Assembly (NCBI GenBank): GCA_003208695.1
Contig: QCVY01000025.1
Coordinates: forward strand, 1-12,388
Reading direction: 5' to 3'
From: Prochlorococcus sp. AG-686-P16
Lineage (GTDB): Bacteria > Cyanobacteriota > Cyanobacteriia > PCC-6307 > Cyanobiaceae
DNA: 12,388 nucleotides
The position numbers and the translations under genes were made by a program. Positions 6,377 through 12,388 of this stretch are shown in pieces. The notes under the pieces are model-generated. The model saw nothing but the letters and a program-made list of their open reading frames with translations, made no database searches and had not been told where the DNA came from. Position 1 is the stretch's first letter; each line of letters begins with the position of its first letter.

Positions 6377-8137
6377 TTATTTATCTAATTCGAAATAAGA
6401 ATGAATTGCATTGACTGCTTGGTCACAATCCTTTTCTAAGACGATACAAGAAGTTCTTATTTCGCTGGTAGCAATCATTTCAATATTAATATCTTTATTA
6501 GCAAGTGCTCTAAATATTTTTCCAGCTGTTCCAACCTTAAAGGCCATTCCAGCTCCCACTGTGCTTACTTTGGCTATCGCTGGTCCATCTTCGATAAATG
6601 ATCCTGGTAAATTTTTTGTTAAAGAGTGGAAAATTTTATTAGCTTTTTCTCTGTCTTGTTTATTCATAGTAAAACTAATATCTTTGGTTTTGAAAGATGT
6701 GAACCTTTCAGATTGAACAATAGTATCAAAAATCAAATTATTCTCTGCGAGAGCTAAACATATTGAAGCTGCCACCCCAGGCTTATCAGGCAGGTTCCGA
6801 ATACTAACTTGAACCTGATTTTTATCTAATGCAATTCCTCTTACTTCGGGTTGTTCTTCTCTTACAATTACTGGATTAACAAATATTTGTGTATCAGATA
6901 ATTTAAATTTTTCACCGACAAATCGAATAGCTTTTGGAATATTATTAATGTCAATAACGCAGCTGACTTTGATTTCGCTGGTAGCTATTAATCGTACATT
7001 TATGTTTGCTTTGGATAAAGTATCAAATAAATCCGCTGATACACTTGGTCTCCCCATTATTCCAGCGCCTTGAATACTTAACTTAGTCATATTTGTTTTG
7101 AAATTATATTCGCCACCTAATTGATTTGTTATCAATTTGCATTGCTCAATAGTTTTGGTTAAATCAAACTCATTAACTGTAAATGCAATTTCATTGCTCT
7201 TCCCATCATGTGTAGCTTGGATTATTAAATCAACATTAATGCTCGCTTCAGACAAGGTTTCAAAGATTTTTGCTGCAATTCCAGGTCTATCAGGTAGGTT
7301 GGAAATACTAAATACGATTTGATTTTCTAATACTTCTAGACTATTTACAGTTTTTGTTAATTCTAACCCTCCTCTCTTAAGAACTAATGGTTTTATTTTG
7401 CTATGTAGAAGAGTACCATTTGAGAAGGTTTGACTAGATTTAACGTATAATTTTATTCCATAATTGCGAGCAATTTCTACAGCTCTTGGATGAAGTACTG
7501 ATGCACCAACACTTGCAAGTTCTAGCATCTCTTCACAACTAATAATATCTAATAATTTTGCATTAGGTACTATTCTTGGATCAGTGGTAAGGACCCCAGG
7601 AACATCAGTATATATCTCGCAAGTTTCTGCACCTAATGCTGTAGAAAGTGCTACTGCTGAAGTATCTGAACCACCTCTTCCCAAAGTTGTGATTTCCATT
7701 GATCCAGTATGACTAAGAGTGGAGCCTTGAAACCCAGAAACTACTACTACATAACCTTGATCAAGGTAGTTTTGTATTCGTTCTGTTTTGATATCAAGAA
7801 TTCTTGCTTTCCCATGAATTGATTCAGTAATAATTCCAACTTGGCTACCTGTCAAAGATATTGCAGGAATTCCATATTCATTTAATGACATTGATAGAAG
7901 TGCCATAGTTACTTGCTCCCCTGTAGAGAGGAGCATATCTAATTCTCGACTATTGGGATTTTTGCTGATTGATTCTGCTAACTTATTTAAGTGATCTGTA
8001 GAATTACCCATTGCAGATACAACTGCGACGATATCATTTCCAGCTTCTTTACTTTGAATAATACTTTGGGCAATCGCTTTAATTTTTGTAATATCTCCAA
8101 CTGAAGTGCCACCAAATTTTTTGATTAATAAAGCCAT
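6377..8137 (-). CDS. lysC: Aspartate kinase with four ACT domains
   Basis: This enzyme phosphorylates aspartate, the entry step to lysine/diaminopimelate, threonine and methionine. The 586-residue protein has an amino-acid kinase domain at 1 to about 245, with KFGGTSVGD at 7-15, STGEQV at 71-76 and GRGGSDTSAVAL at 153-164. Four ACT domains follow, at about 274-340, 350-422, 441-508 and 520-583. They form two tandem pairs: domains 1 and 3 share NLPDRPGIAA / NLPDKPGVAA, and domains 2 and 4 share LIATSEI / MIATSEI. This four-ACT form is typical of cyanobacterial aspartokinases and binds feedback effectors (lysine and threonine in characterised relatives; the effectors here are not known). The start at 8137 gives the conserved MALLIKKFGG N-terminus. 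It lies 39 bp downstream of holA on the same strand, suggesting an operon. dapA, a later step of the same pathway, is at the left edge. Confidence 0.97.
   Translation of the reverse strand: MALLIKKFGGTSVGDITKIKAIAQSIIQSKEAGNDIVAVVSAMGNSTDHLNKLAESISKNPNSRELDMLLSTGEQVTMALLSMSLNEYGIPAISLTGSQVGIITESIHGKARILDIKTERIQNYLDQGYVVVVSGFQGSTLSHTGSMEITTLGRGGSDTSAVALSTALGAETCEIYTDVPGVLTTDPRIVPNAKLLDIISCEEMLELASVGASVLHPRAVEIARNYGIKLYVKSSQTFSNGTLLHSKIKPLVLKRGGLELTKTVNSLEVLENQIVFSISNLPDRPGIAAKIFETLSEASINVDLIIQATHDGKSNEIAFTVNEFDLTKTIEQCKLITNQLGGEYNFKTNMTKLSIQGAGIMGRPSVSADLFDTLSKANINVRLIATSEIKVSCVIDINNIPKAIRFVGEKFKLSDTQIFVNPVIVREEQPEVRGIALDKNQVQVSIRNLPDKPGVAASICLALAENNLIFDTIVQSERFTSFKTKDISFTMNKQDREKANKIFHSLTKNLPGSFIEDGPAIAKVSTVGAGMAFKVGTAGKIFRALANKDINIEMIATSEIRTSCIVLEKDCDQAVNAIHSYFELDK
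6459..6472 (+). repeat. 14-bp direct repeat copy 1 within lysC (ACT4)
   Basis: ATTTCGCTGGTAGC here is identical to bases 6972-6985. On the minus strand it encodes the ATSEI core of the fourth ACT domain, and the other copy encodes the same residues of the second. It marks the internal duplication of the ACT pair. Identity at codon level over 14 bases may reflect selection on the residues, or gene conversion. Confidence 0.8.
6972..6985 (+). repeat. 14-bp direct repeat copy 2 within lysC (ACT2)
   Basis: This is the partner of the identical 14-mer at 6459-6472, 513 bp away. It encodes the ATSEI core of ACT domain 2. The two sites lie in equivalent positions of the two ACT pairs, so the repeat reflects domain duplication rather than a mobile element. 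Confidence 0.8.
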
Positions 8138-8176
8138 ATTTAAATCATAATATAAATTATCAAACTTAATATTTGA

Positions 8177-8190
8177 TTAACTTAAGTTAA
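8177..8190. repeat. 14-bp perfect palindrome at the holA stop codon
   Basis: TTAACTTAAGTTAA reads the same on both strands and covers the last codons and TAA stop of holA, just before the gap to lysC. With no loop bases it cannot form a good RNA hairpin and has no U-tract, so it is not a convincing terminator. It could be a protein-binding site ahead of lysC, or chance in AT-rich sequence. Confidence 0.5.
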
Positions 8191-9178
8191 CGAGACTTTC
8201 AGTAAAAACATTAATAGGATTATTGCCTTTTTTTAGTGATGATTCAATATCTAGTAAATTACTCATCAATTTAATTAAGAAATCGGAGGATGTATTGTTT
8301 ACTTTTTTACGTATAAAATAAATTCTTTTTGGGTTAGATATATTTGCAAGTTTGCATATTTCTGATAAATCTTGCTCACCAGATTTATGAAGTAGTTTTA
8401 CGATGGTATGCATTCTGATTTGACTTATTAATCCCGCATTGAGCCTTAAAGCAGGTTCTCCTTTTTTTAATAAATAATGGATTTCTATAAGAGCCTCATT
8501 AATACTATTTTCTAATAGATGATCGATTATTTTAAAGATATTAGACTGATGATCATTAAATATTTTTTTTACATCATCACTTTTTAGAATAAGTTCTTTG
8601 TTTTTATCATTATTCGATGCAGATAGATATATCTTTGCTTTAGCTAATTCGCTCATTAAGTTAAAACTATCATTTCCCACTGAATTAATAATTAAATCAG
8701 CAGTCCCTTTACCTAAATTAATATTCATCGAATTTGCGGTGGCTTCTATGTATCTTTTCTGGCCTTCAAAATCCCAGATATCGGGCAAAGAAAATGACGT
8801 TTCACTTGCTAAATCTTTTTTTATTAAATTTTGAATAAATTTTGTACTCTTTAGTCTTGAATCTGGTTTTTTTGTATTTTGTAAAAGAAAATAAGTGTTA
8901 CTTGGAATGTTTTGATAAATTTTTTCAAATTTGACTCTTATTTCCTCATTTTTATTTGTGAATATTGGGTTATTTTTTAATACAATTACTCGTGATCCAT
9001 CCCCTAAAGGAGGCGTTAGTATTTCATTAAATGCTTGTTTTATTTGATTATCATCATCACCATTTAAATAACTAATATTTATTTCGCCCCATGTTTTGGA
9101 TACCTTTTCATCAATTATTTTTTTTATAAACTTATTACTTGCATTTAAATCATTTCCCCATATTATTTGTATTGGCAT
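8177..9178 (-). CDS. holA: DNA polymerase III delta subunit (HolA)
   Basis: HolA is the delta wrench of the clamp loader, which opens the beta sliding clamp and loads it on primed DNA. The 333-residue length matches the family. The N-terminus MPIQIIWGNDLNAS is the usual start, a hydrophobic strand then a YG.D-like loop where AAA+ relatives carry a P-loop, which delta lacks. The segment LTPPLGDGSRVIVLKN corresponds to the family's 'PLF...R.V.L.N' strand, and TYFLLQNTKKPDSRLKSTK to the following conserved strand with D.R.K. The C-terminal half is helical, with KKGEPALRLNAGLISQIR matching the domain III helix where the family has '.G..P..IL..L..Q.R'. Start ATG 9178 is preceded by a GGAG only 2 bases away, too close for a standard ribosome binding site. 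lysC follows after 39 bp. The gene is divergent from cobH across 62 bp. Sequence conservation is modest, so this rests on the pattern and length. Confidence 0.88.
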   Translation of the reverse strand: MPIQIIWGNDLNASNKFIKKIIDEKVSKTWGEINISYLNGDDDNQIKQAFNEILTPPLGDGSRVIVLKNNPIFTNKNEEIRVKFEKIYQNIPSNTYFLLQNTKKPDSRLKSTKFIQNLIKKDLASETSFSLPDIWDFEGQKRYIEATANSMNINLGKGTADLIINSVGNDSFNLMSELAKAKIYLSASNNDKNKELILKSDDVKKIFNDHQSNIFKIIDHLLENSINEALIEIHYLLKKGEPALRLNAGLISQIRMHTIVKLLHKSGEQDLSEICKLANISNPKRIYFIRKKVNNTSSDFLIKLMSNLLDIESSLKKGNNPINVFTESLVNLS

Positions 9179-9196
9179 ATCTCCAAAAAACAGGCT

Positions 9197-9205
9197 TGTT
9201 ATAAT
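9197..9205 (+). promoter_or_regulatory. Extended -10 promoter element for cobH
   Basis: TGTTATAAT is a perfect extended -10 (TGn followed by consensus TATAAT) in the 62-bp gap between divergent holA and cobH. It would start transcription near 9212, giving a 5' leader of about 29 bases. Extended -10 promoters do not need a strong -35, and none is obvious. The gap is too short to hold a cobalamin riboswitch. Confidence 0.45.
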
Positions 9206-9240
9206 TATGCTTTCTTTAAGATAATATAAATAAAATTTTA

Positions 9241-9864
9241 ATGATAAAAGACCATCCTATTTTTTTAGAAAGTATTAGGTTTATTAAATCTAATTTGATT
9301 GAAAATAATTTTAATTATTTGGAAAATAAAGTTTTAGAAAGATTAGTGCATACTTCAGGTGATTTTAATATTCAGAAACTTTTGGAATTTAGTGAAGGAG
9401 CATGTGAAAAAGCTATTAAATCTCTTAAAGCTGGAGCCCCAATATTGACTGATACTGATATGGCTGCTGCAGCTATTAAAACAATGGCAAAAAATACAAA
9501 TGGAAACTCAGTTGTTTCGGCGAAACAATGGTTTAATGATAAAGATTTATCAGGGTTGACTAAAACTGCATATGGGATAGAAAAAGGTTGGATTGAATTA
9601 TCAGCCAAAAATTCAGGAATTCAATCACCAATAATTGTTATTGGAAGCTCTCCAACTGCATTGATAAATTTATTAGAGATCATACAGAATTCACAACAGA
9701 TTCCTAGTTTAATTATTGGAATGCCTGTTGGTTTTATTGGGGTTAGTCAAAGTAAAAAAAAATTGCTCAACACTAATTATCCTAGAATTGTTGTGAACTC
9801 TACGAGAGGAGGGGCTGCAATGGCCGCAGCAGCTGTAAATGCCTTATTAAGAGAAACTATTTAA
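9241..9864 (+). CDS. cobH: Precorrin-8X / cobalt-precorrin-8 methylmutase (CobH/CbiC)
   Basis: This enzyme moves the C11 methyl group to C12 of the corrin precursor, making (cobalt-)hydrogenobyrinate in cobalamin or pseudocobalamin synthesis. The 207-residue protein has the family's length and order of motifs. HPIF near the N-terminus is followed by RLVHTSGDF at 34-42, whose H37 corresponds to the catalytic histidine. TDTDMAAAAI is at 70-79, TKTAYGIEKG at about 107-116, IVIGSSPTAL at 132-141, MPVGFIGVSQSK at 161-172 and STRGGAAMAAAA at 187-198. Start ATG 9241 is one turn before the conserved HPIF, so it is secure. Cyanobacteria insert cobalt early, so the substrate is probably the cobalt form; that is from family knowledge. 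The gene stands alone, divergent from holA and ending 7 bp from the convergent mutS stop, with no other cob genes in the window. Confidence 0.96.
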   Translation: MIKDHPIFLESIRFIKSNLIENNFNYLENKVLERLVHTSGDFNIQKLLEFSEGACEKAIKSLKAGAPILTDTDMAAAAIKTMAKNTNGNSVVSAKQWFNDKDLSGLTKTAYGIEKGWIELSAKNSGIQSPIIVIGSSPTALINLLEIIQNSQQIPSLIIGMPVGFIGVSQSKKKLLNTNYPRIVVNSTRGGAAMAAAAVNALLRETI

Positions 9865-9871
9865 AATATTT

Positions 9872-12388
9872 TTATTTAATTGTAATTTGAGAATTCAACT
9901 GATTGTTTTTTTCTAAATAATCTAGAACTAATCTAGCTTTATTAATAACTTCTTTAGGAACCCCGGCTAACTTAGCGGCTTCAATTCCATAACTTTTGTT
10001 CGCACCACCTTTTTCAATTTTATGACAAAAAAATAGTTGATCTTTTTTCTGTTTAACTAGTACTTGGAAATTTTCTACGTTTGAATTTGTATTTTTAAGA
10101 TAATTTAATTCATGATAATGAGTAGCAAAGATCGTATTACATACAATTTTTTTTGCAAGATATTCACTTACTGACCATGCTATTGATAGTCCATCAAAAG
10201 TAGATGTCCCTCTTCCTATCTCATCAAGTAAGACAAGAGAGTTTGATGTCGCTTGATTTAGTATTGACGCAGTTTCTGACATTTCTACCATGAATGTCGA
10301 TTGTCCCGTTGATTGATCATCTACGGCTCCAATTCTTGTAAATATTCGATCTACAATTTGAATTTCAGCTTTGCTTGCAGGGACGAAGCTTCCAATTTGA
10401 GATAGAATTTGTATTAATCCTATTTGTCTAATAAAGCAACTCTTTCCACTTGCATTTGGACCCGTTAATATTATTAATTTTTGCTTACTATTAAACAAAA
10501 TATCATTAGATATAAATTGTCTATTAGTTAATAGTTGTTCAACGATAGGATTTCGTCCTGCAATAATTTTCGTGCTTTGTTGGTCTGTTGAATTAGTAAT
10601 GGGTAAAATAGTTGGTTTAATAAAATTATTTTCTAATGATGTAATTGCTAAACCGAGTAATGCATCTATACAGGCAATAGATTTTGCAATGGATCTAATC
10701 CTTTTTGTTTTAGAAGATACAAGATTTCTTATCTCGCAAAATAATTCATATTCTTTAGCAGACGCGCGATTTTTGACTTGAAATATTTTACTTTCTCTAT
10801 TTTTGATTTCTGTGGTTACATATCTTTCCTCATTTGTAAGAGTTTGTCTTTTAATCCAATGAGCAGGTGCTAAATTAACTTTAGATTTATTAATTGATAT
10901 GTAATAACCAAAGTTTTTATGGAATTGAATTTTTAAATTTGATATTTTACTAATTTTTCTTTCTTTTAATTCTTCTTGATTCAACCAATCTGAGTAGTCA
11001 TCTATTAAATTACGTAAGCCATCTAACACATTATCAACTCCATCATGGATAATTCCTCCCTCACTAGTATTTAAAGGGGGATTTTCTACTAGCTTGAAGC
11101 TTATTATATCTGCTAACTCTAAAAGCTCATTATCAATATTTTTTAATTGATCCGTCCAGGATGGGATTTCATACTTTAATAATTCAACAATTGACTTTAA
11201 TCTAGGTAATTTTTTCAACCCCTCTGAGATTGCTATTAAATCTCTTGGACTGGCATGCCCCGCGCATGCTCTTCCTGAAAGTCTCTCTAAATCGCCCATA
11301 GCTCTAAGTATATTTTGGGTATCTATCCGTAACTTTTTAGACTCTAAAAAGTTTGAAATAATATTTTGTCTTTTACAAATTTCATCAATATTTAATAATG
11401 GAGAGTCTATCCATCTTCTTAAACATCTTGCACCCATGCAGGTATATGTTCTATCAATACTCCACAGAAGTGAACCAGCATAATTATTTTCTCTTTGTGT
11501 ATTTTTTATTTCTAAATTTTTTTGAGTTTGATAATCAATAATTAAATGATCTTGTGGAAATTGTATTTGTGGGAAATCTAAAGAAATTTTTAGAGATGAA
11601 TCATTCTCCAAATTTGAAGGATTGATTTTCTCTAAATAATTAAGTAAGCCACCAAGTGCTTTAGTCGCATTATTTAAATTCTTGAGTCCTAGACCCTCTA
11701 AACTAAGAATTTGAAAATAGTTTTTTATAGTTGAAGATGCTTCATTAATACTGAAAAAAGTTTCTTGGGTGACGGTAAATATAATTTGTTGATTTTGGTT
11801 TTCTAATAACTTTTTCTCTTCATTGCTTCCAACGATGATTTCTGATGTATCTAATTTAATAATTTCATCGAATAATTTTGAGATGGATATACCTTCCATT
11901 GTTAATAATTCTCCCGTACTCACATCTGCTCTTGAAAGACCCCATTCATACAAATCTTCTGAAATGTTTGTTGATAAGTGGATTGCTGTTATCCAATTAT
12001 TTTTTTTCGCAACCAACATACCTTCTTCAATGACAGTTCCTGGCGTGATTATTCTTGTGATTCCTCTTTTCAGTGGTGTGCCGTAATTTCCAGTACTTTT
12101 TTCTAACTGATCACATATAACTACTGAATGGTTTTTTTTTATTAATTCGGCGCAGTATCTCTCCATTGCATGATGAGGTACTCCTGCCATGGGGATTCTA
12201 CCAATTTCTTTACCCGCATCTTTGCTGGTTAAGGTTATTTCTAATAGGTTAGATACGAATACAGCATCTTCAAAAAAACATTCAAAAAAGTCACCTAATC
12301 TATATAACAACAATCTATTGCTGTTTTCTTCTTTCAATGTCACATAATGTTTGAGAATTGGAGTTAATTTTTGTTTCTCAACTGTTTT
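9872..12388 (-). CDS. mutS: DNA mismatch repair protein MutS, 5' end cut by the window edge
   Basis: MutS binds mismatches as a dimer and uses ATP to signal repair. The frame stays open through the right edge (838 visible residues, first codons KTVEKQKLTPILKHY), so the GTG at 12343 is internal and the true start lies outside. The mismatch-reading Phe-X-Glu lies in RLGDFFECFFED (12281-12289 encodes F-F-E), where most relatives have FYE. Connector, core and clamp domains follow. RYVTTEIK and the clamp/lever helices are visible near 10800. The ATPase has Walker A TGPNASGKS (10439-10465), a GQSTFMVEMSE signature near 10280, and Walker B LLDEIGRGTSTFDG (D-E at 10220-10225). FATHYHEL is near 10110. 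The C-terminus is short, ending after the dimerising helices (AAKLAGVPKEVINKARLVL). Convergent with cobH, 7 bp apart. This is MutS1, not MutS2, because domain I is present and there is no Smr domain. Confidence 0.97.
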   Translation of the reverse strand, partial: KTVEKQKLTPILKHYVTLKEENSNRLLLYRLGDFFECFFEDAVFVSNLLEITLTSKDAGKEIGRIPMAGVPHHAMERYCAELIKKNHSVVICDQLEKSTGNYGTPLKRGITRIITPGTVIEEGMLVAKKNNWITAIHLSTNISEDLYEWGLSRADVSTGELLTMEGISISKLFDEIIKLDTSEIIVGSNEEKKLLENQNQQIIFTVTQETFFSINEASSTIKNYFQILSLEGLGLKNLNNATKALGGLLNYLEKINPSNLENDSSLKISLDFPQIQFPQDHLIIDYQTQKNLEIKNTQRENNYAGSLLWSIDRTYTCMGARCLRRWIDSPLLNIDEICKRQNIISNFLESKKLRIDTQNILRAMGDLERLSGRACAGHASPRDLIAISEGLKKLPRLKSIVELLKYEIPSWTDQLKNIDNELLELADIISFKLVENPPLNTSEGGIIHDGVDNVLDGLRNLIDDYSDWLNQEELKERKISKISNLKIQFHKNFGYYISINKSKVNLAPAHWIKRQTLTNEERYVTTEIKNRESKIFQVKNRASAKEYELFCEIRNLVSSKTKRIRSIAKSIACIDALLGLAITSLENNFIKPTILPITNSTDQQSTKIIAGRNPIVEQLLTNRQFISNDILFNSKQKLIILTGPNASGKSCFIRQIGLIQILSQIGSFVPASKAEIQIVDRIFTRIGAVDDQSTGQSTFMVEMSETASILNQATSNSLVLLDEIGRGTSTFDGLSIAWSVSEYLAKKIVCNTIFATHYHELNYLKNTNSNVENFQVLVKQKKDQLFFCHKIEKGGANKSYGIEAAKLAGVPKEVINKARLVLDYLEKNNQLNSQITIK

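Noticed and set aside
6411..6716. Plus-strand 101-codon frame inside lysC with hydrophobic segments resembling a membrane protein
   Set aside because: It is antisense to the ACT4/ACT3 coding region. The hydrophobicity results from reading complementary codons of a conserved gene.
10572..12086. Open frames on the plus strand inside mutS (10572-10781, 11823-12086)
   Set aside because: They are antisense shadows of a conserved MutS reading frame with no recognisable product.
12341..12343. GTG as the mutS start
   Set aside because: Codons upstream to the window edge are in frame and encode LTPILKHY, a natural part of the MutS N-terminus.
1..12388. A defence system, mobile element or novel cluster
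   Set aside because: Every sizeable frame maps to a known housekeeping family, and there are no transposase, integrase, tRNA or array-like repeats or unusual composition breaks.

Overview
The window is 12.4 kb of compact, AT-rich bacterial chromosome (GC about 30-33% by eye) that looks like a cyanobacterium, most probably Prochlorococcus of a high-light clade. The evidence is the strong AT bias, very short intergenic gaps, a Ycf23/DUF561 gene (a family of cyanobacteria and red-lineage plastids), an aspartate kinase with four ACT domains as in cyanobacteria, a short TilS, RNase J, and a cobH gene for (pseudo)cobalamin synthesis. The organism call is inference from these features, not a database match.

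Layout, left to right: the 3' end of dapA (+), rnj encoding RNase J (+), tilS (-), a ycf23-like gene (+), uvrB (+), lysC (-), holA (-), cobH (+), and the 5'-truncated mutS (-), which runs off the right edge. Nine protein genes fill almost everything. No gap reaches 100 bp, and I see no tRNA, rRNA, insertion sequence, CRISPR array, prophage or integration site. Three convergent pairs (rnj/tilS, uvrB/lysC, cobH/mutS) meet with a 4-bp overlap, 4 bp and 7 bp respectively. Two divergent pairs (tilS/ycf23, holA/cobH) share short promoter regions of about 50-60 bp.

The genes are housekeeping. LysC and DapA act in the aspartate to diaminopimelate/lysine pathway. RNase J does mRNA decay and rRNA maturation, and TilS makes the lysidine of tRNA-Ile(CAU). 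UvrB and MutS serve nucleotide excision repair and mismatch repair, and HolA is the delta (clamp-loader) subunit of DNA polymerase III. CobH is a late corrin-ring isomerase. Ycf23 has no established function.

I found no convincing new multi-gene system. The items most worth a second look are the uncharacterised ycf23 gene next to uvrB, the Asn/Gln/Lys-rich tail with an Arg4 cluster on RNase J, a four-copy pentanucleotide repeat in the first codons of rnj, and the convergent gene ends with no room for terminators.
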